A stretch of 64,000 bases of DNA. Origin: Chaetoderma sp. LZ-2023a (lineage: Eukaryota; Mollusca; Caudofoveata; Chaetodermatida; Chaetodermatidae). This document shows positions 33,241-44,624 of the stretch, piece by piece. A program made the translations under genes and the position numbers. How positions within the stretch are numbered: the stretch's first letter is position 1; every line of letters starts with the position of its first letter. The notes beneath the pieces were generated by a model. That model did not search any database. It saw only the letters and a list, made by a program, of their open reading frames with translations, and had not been told where the DNA came from. The stretch spans positions 146,450,233-146,514,232 of the forward strand of contig CM067359.1 in the NCBI GenBank assembly GCA_034401795.1. Direction: 5' to 3'.

Positions 33241-33742
33241 CAGTGTTGGGAATTGGTACTGGTTTTGGGATCGATGATTGGTTTTACATATCAACCAATG
33301 ATCATTTAATGATCGATCATAACATTTTCTCATTTTTACCCATTCTGAAATTTTGAGTGCAATAATTATTGCGTGTTAACCTTTAAGAAATAATCTGTTG
33401 AATATTTTAAAACTAATTTGATTGGAAGCTGTTGCTGTCTTAAGCAGCACCAGCTTCCAGTCAAATAAGTTTTAAAATATTCAACAGGTTATTGGTATGA
33501 TGGGCTCAGTGTTGAGAGGGTTAATGTCTTAGAGTACGGACTCGTATGGAGTAATACTATGTTATTTAGATCTGTAAAAATGAAATTAAAATGGATTTGC
33601 CCCCAAAAAAAGAATCCTCTGCAGTTTTAATATCATAAATTTATAAGCAGTCAGAATCGATTTCTGAAATCATGATCGATCTGTTGGTTGGACATGCAAA
33701 CCAATCAATCATCGATCAAATCGATTAATTGGAACAGCGCTA
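33241..33742. mobile_element. hAT-like non-autonomous element
   Basis: The left end CAGTGTTGGG and right end AACAGCGCTA are imperfectly inverted. Subterminal GATCGATGATTGGTTT is repeated inverted on both sides. Flanks CGTCCATC (33233-33240) and CCTCCATC (33743-33750) make an 8-bp duplication with one difference. A palindrome is inserted at 33395. Only the left 150 bp or so exist in the other copy of the block (20769-20921). Confidence 0.65.
33395..33487. mobile_element. Palindromic foldback element, family P1
   Basis: CTGTTGAATATTTTAAAAC at the left and its near-perfect inverse at the right end; the arms continue with TTTGATTGGAAGCTG/CAGCTTCCAGTCAAA. The whole 93 bp folds. Relatives lie at 37332-37423 and around the Polinton C insertion (40960-40976 plus 60218-60299). 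Confidence 0.8.
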
Positions 33743-33805
33743 CCTCCATCATTAATTTCCTGCTAAATATTGTTCATACTGAATTCTCAATTTTGTGGTT
33801 TGTTA

Positions 33806-36745
33806 GCTCACCTGGCCTGAAAGGTCAAGTGAGCTTATGCGGTGGCGACCGTCTGTCGTCCGTGAACTTTTTTTTTAAACAACTTCTCAAGAACCACTTG
33901 GCTGATTAATCTTCTCCGAAACCGCTGGAGGAATTGATTCAAAACTCATAACGCATCATCTATTGCAACGGTAGACCTAAGTTTGTTCAAGGCAACCTGA
34001 TTGGCCGATTTGCCTAGCGGCCATCTTGGATGACCTAGTTTTCGCGAAAATGACTTCTCCCGAACCGCTGAAGGGATAGACCTGAAATTTGGTAAATATG
34101 CTTAGGGACCAAGGTCCATTCAAGTTTGTTCAAGGGAAGTTTGTACGTTAAAAAACATCTCCGCCATCAACCAATCAAAATTTAGCATTTGTTTGTCATA
34201 TTGGCCCTTTTGTATTTGATGTATTTTGATGCCGAAAATTGCTTTATATATGCTTATCAGTGTGGCGAGTTCAAATAGGCCACTTTCGAGACTGTCGGAT
34301 AAACGGTTTGGCTGCCATCTTGGTTTGTTTTCCCGCCATAGACTCTCATAGTAAAGTAAATGACTTCTTCTCAAGAACCACTGGGCTAGTTTCAATTATT
34401 AGCTCACCTGACCTGAAAGGCGAAGTGAGCTTATGTCGTGGCGACCGTCCGTCGTCTGTCCGTGCGTCCATCCGTCTGCCCGTCAACTTTTCCTTTAAAC
34501 GACTTCTGCTCAAGAACCGCTGGGACAATTTCAATTATATATGGCAGGAAGCATCCTTAGGGCATAGGGATCCAAGTTTGTTCAAAGGAAGCCGATCGGC
34601 CAATTAGGCCGGTGGCCATCTTGGATTTTGGTCGATTTTTTAAAACGTCTTTAAAAATCTCCAAAACCGCTTGAGGGATTGAAGGAAACCTCATGAAATA
34701 TGATCTATGGTAAGAGCTCAACCAAATTTGTTCAAGGGAACTTAATTGGTTAAATAGTTCGGCGGCCACTTTGGTTGACCTAGTTTTAGCGGAAATAACT
34801 TCTCCAAAACCACTGAAGGGATCAGGCCGAAATTTGGCAGATATGATTAGGGACTAAGGGCCAGTAAAGTTTGTTCAAGAGAAGTTGATCCATCAAAAAA
34901 CATGGCCGCCGTGGGCCAATCAAAGTATAGCATGATTGTCGGCCATATTGGAATTTTTTATATGATGGATTTTGAGGCCGAAACTGGTTTTATGTGGTTT
35001 TTTGGGTATTCTGATCTCAAATTTGCAATATTTGAAACTGTTGTTTAAACGGTTTGGTGGCCATCTTGGATCGTTTTCCCACCAAAAGCTCCCATACTAA
35101 AGCAATGGGAAATTTAAAATATCTTCTCGAGAACTACTGGGCCGATTTCAATTACATTTGGCATGAAGCATCCTTAAGGCATAGAGATTCAAGTTTGTTC
35201 AAATGAACCCGATTGGCCAATTTGGCCGGCGACCATCTTGGATTTCGGCCGATTTTTAGAAATGTTTTTAAAAATCTCCCAAACCATTTAAGGGATCTAT
35301 TCAAAACTCACGAAATATGATCTAGGGTAAGCGCTGAATGAAGTTTGTTCACGGGACACTTGATTGACCAAATGGTTCAATGGCCATCTTGGATGACCTA
35401 GTTTTCACAAAAACGACTTCTTCCGAAAATAACTTCTCCAGAACCACTGAAGGGATCAGGCCGCAATTTGGCAGATATGATTAGGGACTAAGGGCCAGTA
35501 AAGTTTGTTCAAGAGAAGTTGATTCGTCAAAAAACATGGCCGCCGTGGGCCAATCAAAATATAGTGTGTTTGGCGGCCATATTGGATTTTTTTATTTGAT
35601 GGATTTTGAGGCCAAAATTGGTTTTATACATGTTTTTGGGTATTCTGATAAATTTGCAATTTTCGAAACTGTCGGATAAACGGTTTGGCGGCCATCTTGG
35701 ATCATTTCGCACCAAACGCTCCCATACTAAAGCAATGAGAAATTAAAAATATCTTCTCGAGAGCTACTGGGCCGATTTCAATTATATTTGGCAGGAAGCA
35801 TCCTTAAGGCATAGAGATTCAAGTTTGTTCAAACAAATCCGATCGGCCAATTTGGCCGGCGACCATCTTGGATTTCGGCCGATTTTAAAAAATGTCTAAA
35901 AATCTTCTCCCAAACCATTTGAGGGATCGATTCAAAACTCACGAAATATGATCTAGGGTAAGCGCTGAATGAAGTTTGTTTACGGGAACTTGATTGACCA
36001 AATGGTTCAGTGGCCATCTTGGATGACCTTGTTTTCACAAAAACAACTTCTTCCCCAGAACCGCTGAAGCGATCAGGCCAAAATTTGGGAGATATGATTA
36101 GGGACTAGGGCCATTAAAGTTTGTTGAAGGGAAGTTGCTCCGTCAAAAAACATGGCCACTATGGGCCAATCAAAATGTAGTGTGCTTGGCGGACATATTG
36201 GATTTTTTTATTTGATGGATTTTGAGGCCAAAATTGGTTCTATATATGTTTTTGGGTATTCTGAGCTCAAATTTGCAATTTTCGAAACTGGGATAAACGG
36301 TTTGGTGGCCATCTTGCATAATTTTCTCGTCAAAAACTCCCATGCTAAAGCAATGGGAAATTTGAAATGTCTTCTCCAGAACTACCAGGCCGATGTCAAT
36401 TATATTTGGTAGGAAGCATGCTTAGTTCATAAGGATCCAAGTTTGTTCAAATGAACCCGGTCTGCCAATTTGCTCAGCGGCCATTTTGGATTTCAGCCAA
36501 TTTCAGGAAATTTCATCTAGGCCAAGGGGTAAGCCAAGTTTGTTCAAGAGGGGTTGATTGAACAAATGGTTTGGCGACCATCTTGGATGACCTGGTTTTC
36601 ACGAAAATGACTCCTCCGGAACCGCTGAAGGGATCAGGCCGAAATTTTGGCCATTAAAATTTGTTCAAGGGAAGTTGATCCATCAAAAAAACATGGGCTG
36701 CGTGGGCCAATCGAAATGTAGTGTTTGGCGGCCATATTGCACTTG
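33806..36745. repeat. Tandem array of about 165-bp monomers in units of about 620 bp
   Basis: Two head sequences AGCTCACCTG...AAGTGAGCTTATG followed by GTCCGTC tracts (about 33806 and 34402) lead into monomers with AACYRCTGGGCCGATTTCAA, AAGTTTGTTCAA and GCGGCCATCTTGGAT. The ACTGGGCCGATTTC landmark recurs at about 34514, 35133, 35761 and 36376, a period near 620 bp made of three or four diverged monomers. It resembles a dispersed repeat widespread in molluscs. Minus-strand frames here follow the repeat and are not taken as genes. Confidence 0.8.
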
Positions 36746-37100
36746 CAAAAATGTCCACCAACTCATTTAAAAGACTGCTAAACCACCCACCAACAATTTT
36801 GACAAAAATTGATGGTGCTCCATTTTCAACAAATTTAGTGGGAGATGTTGATGTCGTAGATGACAACATCATCCACCAAAATTGTTGAAAAATAAAAACC
36901 AGTTTGTTTGCTATTGACACAGTAAAAGATAGAATATTGACAACAGAGTGCTAAGGTTTAAATTAAAATGTGAACTGGTGTACATTTTTCAACAAATTTG
37001 TTGGGAGATGGTGCTGTCGTAGAAAAATGTACACCAGTTTCTTTGATATTGGCACAGTAAAATATAGAATATTGACACAATAGAGTGCTAAGGGTTAATA
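36746..37100. mobile_element. Palindromic TTAA-type MITE remnants (family P2)
   Basis: Two adjacent hairpins on TTTTCAACAAATTTRKTGGGAG / CCACCAAAATTGTTGAAAA arms (36821-36893 and about 36981-37030). They are followed by ACAGTAAAATATAGAATATTGAC and end GGGTTAA at about 37097. They are related to the complete element at 60508-60708. Confidence 0.65.
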
Positions 37101-37695
37101 CAATTTTAACACACTGTAAAAAATGGTTTGTTGAATATTTTGAACATAATTCACCTTTCCAGAGTATCCATCTATCAATCTGACATCATATGATGTCATA
37201 ATCAGCTAAGTGGCGTGTAGGATGACATCATACTCATTACATCATAAATGATTCGATTTGGCCAGTCTTTAACTCTTAATAGTCTGAGACATTGTATGAA
37301 TTGTATGTATAGATCTACTATTTAATAAACACGGTGTTAAATATTTTGAAACTAATTTAACTGGATGGCTGTTATAGGCAGCAACAGTGCCCAATCAAAT
37401 TAGTTCCAAAATATTCAATAGCTTATCTGTATAGTTTTCTGGAAATTGATTGTCAGAGTTCAGACATTGATCGATCCCAACATGAGCGAGGTGTGTGCGT
37501 GCGTGCGTGTAACTTAGCTAGAGAGGGGGGGGGGGGAGGGGGGGGGGGGGGGGCGGAATAGCTAAAAATCGAAATGTCCATTGGATTGGAATTTGTTAGG
37601 AAGGCATAATTGGATTTGAAGACATTGCTTTCATATCTGTACATCAACCTCTATAATATAATCTATGTGCAGTAAAATTGTTATTTTTCTTACAG
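37101..37695. other. Upstream intron or flank of the LOTUS gene
   Basis: Non-coding. Holds a P1-type foldback at 37332-37423 and a G-run at 37525-37553. It ends in a good splice acceptor (TTATTTTTCTTACAG, AG at 37694-37695), so at least one upstream 5' exon is expected but was not identified. Confidence 0.6.
37525..37553 (+). repeat. G-run on the sense strand, 140 bp upstream of the exon
   Basis: Twelve G, one A, then sixteen G. It is potentially quadruplex-forming and length-unstable. Confidence 0.9.
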
Positions 37696-37716
37696 GTGCT
37701 ACCTTAGAGATATGGT

Positions 37717-39060
37717 ATGGCATCATCTCGGCAAATAGATGAGAATATTGAGGAGCTTAAAAGAATCGTTAAAGATGTTTTGGCCACCAGCCCAGACGGT
37801 CTTCCAGTGAATGTGCTGTTAGATCTCGTGCGGCAATATAATCGGTCACTGTGTCATAGTAAGACGTTTGGTGTGAAGAAATTGAGTGATGTCTTTAAGC
37901 AGAAAGCATTTGCAGACACTGTCAGAATCCAAAGTAAAGGTGAAGAAACGCTTCTCTTTTTAGTATGTGCTGGAGGGCTTAAGAAAGCGAAATCTGGTGA
38001 AGTGCAGCTTTCTCAACGGCATAAGAATGACCGAGAGAGACGTAGCTCATCTACTGACCAGTTCTCAGTGAAACACAGACGAGAAACATTGGTGAAGGAA
38101 GGAAGAGGAGCATCAGTGAAAGAAGGAAGAAAAGCTCCAGCATCGGAAAAATCTTTACAGTCAAGTGTTGACCCAAAAACTAACACGTCATTACCCACTG
38201 ATAAGTTGAATAAATCCAACTCTTACTCGCATCTGAAAAACACTGATAGAGCTAAAGAAATAAAACCTGCACCTAATAATATGAATGGACAGGGATCAGT
38301 TCCTGGCCCAGCTGGTGACTGGCCGACTATAGACGAGCAATCAAGAATGCCACAAAACCTACACCAATGGAATCCAGTACCTGCAGCTCTCATGAATGTT
38401 GGTCAGCCTCAAGGTTTTGGTAATGTTTTTTATAATAGTATGTATGGTCCACATGATAACCCTAATCAGCAATCATACATGTATGATAGTCACGGGCAGA
38501 CGTCACATGATACCCATAGACAAGGATCACATGACACCAATAGACAGCGATCACATGATGCTCAAAGACAATTTTCACGTGAGACGCATAGACACTCCCC
38601 TTATGAGTCTCACAGACAGGCGTCGAGTCGGTTAACTAAGGAACAAGTTGATAGTGTTGCTAAAACCTGTATCGCTCAGTTAGCTGAAAGTGGTACATTC
38701 GTATCTGTAGAACGTATAGAAAAGCTAGCTCTCCAGACTCTACAGCAACCAAACATTCGTAGTCTTGGTATTGATCGTGTGGGAGCGATTGAGCACTTAG
38801 AATCTGTGCGGGAGCATGTTCGTACTCTCTGCAAGGTCAATGCCTATATTGAAGTTGCAGGCTTAACGTTGTCAATTAGCACACTGCATGACATCGGTGA
38901 GAATATGCGTGAGTTTGTCCCTGATAAAGACAGCTTTGAAAACTTGAAGCTTGGCCCATTGCATAAACTTCCTGCTATACATCGCCTGTTTAAGTTTCCT
39001 GTGATGGAGGATACTGATGTACCCGAGATTACAACTGCTGATGTTTTTACACATCTTGAA
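37717..39060 (+). CDS. LOTUS (OST-HTH) domain protein, first coding exon
   Basis: Host gene. The exon starts after the acceptor at 37695. The ATG at 37717 is preceded in frame by TAG at 37705-37707, which fixes the start. It encodes 448 residues and ends at a GAA|GTAAGC donor in phase 0. Residues about 8-85 form a LOTUS/OST-HTH fold (LKRIVKDVLATSPDGLPVNVLLDLV, FGVKKLSDVF), an RNA-binding and helicase-partner module of germ-granule proteins. A basic, Ser-rich linker follows. Residues about 256-300 are a His/Arg/Gln repeat (SHDTHRQG, SHDTNRQR, SHDAQRQF). A second helical domain from about 305 (LTKEQVDSVAKTCIAQLA ... EITTADVFTHLE) continues into the exon at 61000. The exact orthologue was not recognised; it is not clearly TDRD5, TDRD7 or MARF1. 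No breaks are seen. Confidence 0.85.
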
Positions 39061-39355
39061 GTAAGCATCTAGTGATATATGGTACATGCAGTATCTCTAG
39101 TTCATCTGCTGAAAAAGGAAAACATATGAGTTTATAATTTGACTCTTGCCATTCTGATGGTAAAATCTTTACATCATCAAATTAAATATAAACGATAAAC
39201 TGGTGTTTTTGAACAAATATGATAGAAGATATGACATCAACACCAAGAGTGTCCACCAAAATTGTTGAAAAATGTACATCAGGTTTTTTTCTATTGACAT
39301 GGTAGAAGATAAAATGTGACAGCAGAGTGGAAAGAGTTAATTAAGCCAAGCATTA

Positions 39356-39492
39356 CGAGACATTTGACAGAATCTGATGCCAGTACTACAATGTACAAGA
39401 TGCTTACGGATGATAAACTTGTTAGAAATTTATCAACCGTAAGCATCATATATGTACATACAATACTGGAATCAGATTTTGTCAAATGACAC
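39356..39492. mobile_element. Foldback element of about 137 bp
   Basis: Outer arms ACATTTGACAGAATCTGAT...ATCAGATTTTGTCAAATG and inner arms GATGCTTACGG/CCGTAAGCATC. It folds over its full length. Confidence 0.65.
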
Positions 39493-39588
39493 AGGTCAAG
39501 CCGACCAAAAGCTGGCGTCAAATGACACAGGTCAAGCCGACCAAAAGCTGGCGTCAAATGACACAGGTCAAGCCGACCAAAAGCTGGC
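39481..39588. repeat. 36-bp unit repeated three times exactly
   Basis: Units 39481-39516, 39517-39552 and 39553-39588 begin GTCAAATGACACAGG and are identical by eye. The first unit overlaps the end of the foldback element, which suggests local slippage. Confidence 0.95.
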
Positions 39589-39796
39589 GCTTCAGTGGTC
39601 TTAAAAATATCTGTTTACAGAAATGAATAGAAGCCTTTTTGAAAATTTGCCACTTAATTGACTGGCTTGATTGTCACTCCAGCATGCCCAGTGGGAAATT
39701 TCTTTAACCTGTTAATCCTCAAATTTAGTCAAAAAAGATTTCATTTTTCTCTTAGAAAATGTCCATTTGCAAACCAAGAGAAGACTATTTTTTTTT

Positions 39797-39856
39797 AATT
39801 TACCACTGGAATGACTGGCTCGGTTATCGAGCCATTCATTCCAGTGGTAAATAAAA
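39797..39856. repeat. Long stem-loop (CCACTGGAATGACTGGCTCG arms)
   Basis: TACCACTGGAATGACTGGCTCG pairs, with single mismatches, to CGAGCCATTCATTCCAGTGGTA around GTTAT. Diverged relatives lie at about 40560-40615 and 61250-61305. Confidence 0.75.
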
Positions 39857-40704
39857 AATATGGCTCTCATATATTGATATGGGACATAAAATAACATTTT
39901 AACCCTTACCACTCTGATGTCAATATTCTATCTTTTACTGGCTGTTAATGCTGGTGTACATCTTTCAAAAATTTTGGTGGACATGGTGGATGATACTTTA
40001 ACCAAATTTGTTGAAAAACTAATAGTAAGTAGTTCATCTTTTAATTTATTTGTAAATTTAAACAGTTTTTACCGAGTGGTTATAGTTGATTGGCTATAGT
40101 AGATACATGTATGCCTGGCCCGTACTAATATAATATGTTGTCTGGACTGGGATGATATTTCCATACAAATGCATTTCCCGCGGCATGTATTGACCCAGTC
40201 TGCAAGCTTTTGACTTGGAAGCGTGTTCTGCAATCCCTCTAACCACATATATCTGTATGTATCTAAGCTTACATGTACATATGAAGAGAATTTTCAATCC
40301 CAATTTGCGCACTAATGCTATCAAAACAGCTTCTCAATATTTGTTTAATGTACATGTATTTAAAATCTTTAATAACACGGGCTCCTTAAATTATGTCAAT
40401 AAGATTGTGATTTTTGTCATTGATTTTTGTGCGCGTAGTTCATCTATAATTGAATTTGAGACACTGGGAGTTGAAGTGTCAAATTAGAATCTTCAAATTT
40501 GAAAAAAAATTCGGCTTTCTCCTACAAAATGTCCATTTGCAGCACAAGAGAAGACGATTTTTGAAAATGTACCACTAGAATGACTGGCTTAGTTATCGAG
40601 CCAGTCATTTCATCGCTAAATTTCCAAACAATAGTGTTGTCTATAAAAGGGCATTTCTCAAAATCACGACAGAAGCCGTTCGTGCGTGTTACTTAACCCT
40701 TTAA

Positions 40705-40871
40705 CCCTCAAATTTATTCAAGAAAATTTAAATTTTCTCATAGAAAATGTCCATTTACAGACCAGACTGCTGGAATGACCAGTGGGAAATTTTCAAAACT
40801 TGTCTTCTCTGGGTCTGCAAATGGACATTTCCCAAGACCACTGGAGAGGCCGTTTTTGGCTGATATGAGGG
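40705..40871. mobile_element. piggyBac-type MITE (TTAA-flanked, 167 bp)
   Basis: TTAA at 40701-40704 and 40872-40875; ends CCCTCA...TGAGGG. The inside carries inverted GAAAATGTCCATTT/AAATGGACATTTCCC arms. TTAA target plus CCC ends fit piggyBac non-autonomous elements. Confidence 0.7.
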
Positions 40872-40976
40872 TTAAAGGGTTAAAAGCTTTCAAACTGGTT
40901 AGGTACATGTACAGTACAGCACAGAAATAACATGTTCCCAAAACAAAATATAACATACTCTTGGAAATTTAGGTCT

Positions 40977-41320
40977 AGCAGTAGTGTCGGTAGTAAAATG
41001 ATACCACCTCCCTCAACTGGATTTCCATTTAGACAAATGAGCCCCCACCTCCCTCAACTGAATTTCCATTTAGACAAATGAGCTCCCACCACCCTCTCAA
41101 TCCCTGGGGAATAGGGTGTTGAGACGGGGACCACCACGGATCGCTGAACGGCTCCCAGGGAGGTAGGATCATCCCGACACTACTACTACCAGGGGCTGAA
41201 CGCCCATTTAGAGACAAGCCTCCACAGTGATATACACCACTGATCGCCATCAACCACAGGGCCGCCCTCTATTCTGTGTAGGCTCAGACAAACACATAGT
41301 GTCTGCCAAAGTTGCATCGG
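40977..41320. repeat. Left terminal inverted repeat of Polinton C
   Basis: Reverse complement of 59866-60217. Contains two CAACTGRATTTCCATTTAGA units, CCCATTTAGAGACAAGCC, and at its inner end sequence equal to the 3' end of the Cys-rich gene. Confidence 0.9.
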
Positions 41321-41841
41321 GCACTGCCTTGTGATCAACCCACACACATCTGAACAGGTCTGAACGCCCATTTAGAGACAGGCATCCACAGGGATATACA
41401 CCACCCACTGGTACTGATCGCCACACATAATAGGGTCTGAATGCCCCTTTAGAGACAGGCATCCACAGGGATATACACCACCCACAGGTACTGATCGCCA
41501 CACATAATAGGGTCTGAACGCCCATTTAGAGCCAGGCATCCACAGGGATATACACCACCCACGGGTACTGATCGCCACACATAATAGGGTCTGAATGCCT
41601 ATTTAGAGACAGGCATCCACAGGGATATACACCACCCACAGGTACTGATCACCAGCACCATACATAATAGGTCTGAACGCCCAGACAGGCATCCACAGGG
41701 ATATACACCACCCACAGGTACTGATCACCAGTACCACACATAATAGGTCTGAATGCCCAGACAGGCATCCACACGTACTGATCGCCACACAATAGGGGCT
41801 GAACGACCATTTAGAGACAGGCATCCACAGGGATATACACC
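41321..41841. repeat. Subterminal minisatellite of about 77 bp
   Basis: Six units carrying GGCATCCACAGGGATATACACCA and GGTACTGATCGCCACACATAA words, period 74-79 bp (the last interval is longer). The unit is recognisable once inside the TIR (GTGATATACACCACTGATCGCC at about 41228), so the array grew from TIR sequence. It abuts the polymerase start at 41842. Confidence 0.85.
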
Positions 41842-43519
41842 ATGAGTACTGTTGCACAGCTTCACACTATTGCAAAGCAATTCAGCCTTAGAGTCTATTC
41901 TAAGGCCAAGAAAGCCGACCTGCTCCAGATGATCGGACAGGTCTGTGCCGAGGAGTGGCGTAAGCGACTCCCGAGCAATGAATACGGGACGGTTTCCAGC
42001 ACTTACCAAAGAGGATCCTTGGAATCCCCACAAGAAAGCGCAGCAGATACGTGAGCATCATCAGTTGGATGAGGAGGTGACTGCTAGCTTGCGAGCCAAG
42101 ACTAGCGAGGCGGATGGAGGCCCATCCATTGGAGCGCTTAACTCTCAAACGTAGGATCGTTAAGCAATGCCGAGGTCTGGGCCCAGCCCGGAGCATAAGG
42201 GGCCCGAGGTCTGAACCATTAGCCCGGAGCATAAGGCGAGAAGGTGAACACATGCTGGACATTCTTCAGAGGTCTAGAAGAAGACCTCACAGGCCGGATC
42301 ATGCAAAAGATCCAGCAGACTGTCCAGAATGCCTTCTACCTCCGCTACACCCATACCTATCGCATCCGTAACATCGAAGATGATAGGGTGATGCTCTTCC
42401 ACAAGAATGCTCCAGGGAACACAATAGGAGCAGCTCAGGACTGGGTGGCAGCAAGAGAGCAAGCCCGCCTCGACAATATTGATTGACCCAACACCAAGTG
42501 GGCTTTCGTTCGATCAATCAACGGTGAGGTCAGGGCTGTCATCGACCGCCAACCTCTGCTTGAGACAGGCCCCCTCCCAGACCGGCTACGACAGAAGAGT
42601 ATGACTGCCCTCGACACCTACAGGGACAACATGTGTCTGTGGAGATGTCTAGCAGTCCCCCGAGGAGCGAGAGCTGATAGAAGTACAGCTCCTGCATGAG
42701 AGCTACCCACACAGTTCTACGGCAAGACAGTACCTGATGTCCGCAAGACCTCGCTGGATCAGCTGGACAAGGTAGAGTTCTTCGCCAAGATCGGGATTTG
42801 CGTGTATGAACCAACCGAAGAGGGCACCTGGCACATGATCAGGCAAGCGGCTCACTACCGTGACACCATGACCATCGGAGTGTGGGACCACCATGCCTTC
42901 TACATCAAGAACATCTCCAAGCTGGCACATACACTAGTCTGCAGTCACTGTCAGCAGAGGTTTACACAGGCATGCAGTCTTCAACGCCACGCTGATCACT
43001 GTACAGGCGGCAAAAGAAAAATTGTGTGTCCTGGCGAGAAGGTTGAGGCGCCACAGTCTGCGTATGAGAAAGCCTTCTATGCGCCCCAACCATCCAGTTC
43101 AGCGGCTACTCGTTGGATCTAGTATGAGTCGAGAAACAGAGGCATACACATACACTATGTAGAGTGTGGGCACGGTGGCGAGCATTGGATTGAGGGCGCT
43201 CCTGTAGATGGTTATGATCCGACCACCAACACCGTTTACCAGTTCCATGGCTGTCACTGGCACGGGTGTCTACAACACCAGCGAGGTGAGGATGCCGAAC
43301 AAAGATACCGCAAGACAGTCCTGAGAGAGGAGAAGCTAAGAGCCTCTGGATGCATGCTTGTGGTACAGTTGGAGTGCTGTATAAAACGCTGCCCAAGCGT
43401 CCCTAAACGAGTTTGGACTGTCCCATACCCACACTTCATAGTTTACGACTTCGAAGCACTCCTAGATGGTATCAAAACTCATCTTACGGAGACTCACGAT
43501 CGAGAGTACTCACATACCT
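41842..43519 (+). pseudogene. pPolB: Polinton C polymerase B, N-terminal part (fossil)
   Basis: Begins MSTVAQLHTIAKQFSLRVYS...KKADLLQMI, a SAP/Rho-N-like DNA-binding helix pair. NAFYLRYTHTYRIRN, KWAFVRSINGEVR, a C2H2 finger (CSHCQQRFTQACSLQRHADHC, about 42940) and VYQFHGCHWHGCL (about 43230) follow. The last landmark is exonuclease motif I in FIVYDFEAL (about 43436). This is the HGCxWHGC type of Polinton polymerase, unlike the one in Polinton A. The DIRS-like element interrupts after the exonuclease I region. It is broken. Confidence 0.75.
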
Positions 43520-43626
43520 TTCTCCTTCAATCAATACTCACCATTCTGTTACTTCTGATATACAGCTGGCCCTGACAGCTGGCTCTAGGACTATAGACTT
43601 AGAAAGCTTTACCGACTCCTTGGAAC

Positions 43627-43658
43627 CGGGTACTCGGCTCCCAACTGCCGAGTACCCG
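43627..43658. other. Perfect 12-bp stem-loop in the DIRS-like 5' region
   Basis: CGGGTACTCGGC and GCCGAGTACCCG around TCCCAACT. The internal copy of this region (about 45550) has only one arm. Confidence 0.8.
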
Positions 43659-44624
43659 TCGACCATAGAGCTCATTCTTGTTTGCATAGCAACAAGAGCA
43701 ATACATGCTTTTTAGCAGTTGGAAAGATTAAGAATTAAAGTCTAAGTCTTTTTGTAAACTGTGATTTTGTGATAGCTAGTGCGTTTCTGCAAGGATATTT
43801 GGATTAATATGGATACCGCCGATGATAACCAGGTCGTATATTTCCTTATTATTCCATAGTTAAAAGACTTAGGTCTCTAAATTTTGTGTGTGTCGCATGT
43901 TCCAATTTCTAACCCCAAAGAATCTGGGACGTGTGTTAACAACGAGATATGCCGGATGATTGCCTTCCTTTAAAACCCCAACAGGCGATCGGCAGATATG
44001 AAATTAGGTGTTGGTTGACGGTGTTTTTTAACACGAAAATCGGCTGACGTCGTTCTCCGTAAGATCTGAGCGGGTGACGTCACACCCGTGGTGCTCGGAT
44101 GTTTATGTGAAGAAAATTTTTTCATTAATTCGCGCATCTTATTCTGGGTGCTGCATACTAAAATGGTACCAGAAAACTTTGGAATGTTCAAGTTTTGCGT
44201 GTTATCACGATCTGTTTGCAATGATCGGTGTTTTCAAAATTCTTGATTTAGATGTGTGGTCTGCGGTTTTACCGTGTGCTACAGCAGTTTGTTTACATTT
44301 TGTTGTTTCTTCACATATCGTTTTGGCTTTCGTTGGAGTATAATTTATATTGATTGGTAAATATACCCCGAATGCTATGCGATATGATTCCTGGTTCCGT
44401 TATACATCCTGGAGGATCAATTTATGGATGTAGTTATGCCCGCTTCGTTCTTGTCGTCATAATCAATGCATTCTTTGCTGTAACGTTGCGGGGTGGGGTG
44501 CGGGAGGGTTACAGTTAATTTATGGTCAATTTATTTGAAAATTAATTGTCTGCCTTCCATCTTTGTCTCGTTCCGCTTGCTTATTGTAGGTTTGTGCTTA
44601 TTTATAGGCCAAGCCAGCCCCGTC

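Larger units (their letters stand above)
28027..33393. repeat. 5.3-kb repeat block, copy 2 (outside Polinton A)
   Basis: Colinear with 15578-20921. It begins TAAAAACGACC in A-rich DNA and ends TTAAGAAATAA two bases before a near-perfect palindrome at 33395. Contents: TTCAGCAG units at 28990-29365, a foldback element at 29757-29864, TAA/hairpin minisatellite at 29865-30447, a C-rich tract at 30488-30545, LINE tails at about 30886-31140, and monomers of about 165 bp at 32276-33050. No gene was recognised. Small frames conserved in both copies (such as 30939-31154 -) reflect recent duplication, not selection. Confidence 0.85.
39061..40976. other. Intron 5' part of the LOTUS gene, dense in foldback elements
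   Basis: Begins with the donor GTAAGC. No coding sequence. It holds P2-type hairpins (about 39190-39345; 39899-40030), a foldback at 39356-39492, a 36-bp triplicate, a stem-loop at 39797-39856 and its relative at about 40560-40615, and a TTAA-flanked MITE at 40705-40871. Confidence 0.7.

Noticed and set aside
33806-36745. Conserved minus-strand frames (FGQSSSxEQ, SYFVRFESIPQ) as a gene family.
   Set aside because: They recur with each tandem monomer, are short and interrupted, and follow DNA-level repeat conservation.
41321-41841. Regularly spaced repeats considered as a CRISPR-like array.
   Set aside because: Spacers are themselves repeated parts of the unit, the genome is eukaryotic, and the unit comes from the Polinton TIR.
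43627-43658. A perfect stem-loop as a transcription terminator.
   Set aside because: No T-run follows, the setting is eukaryotic, and it lies in the 5' region of a DIRS-like element.
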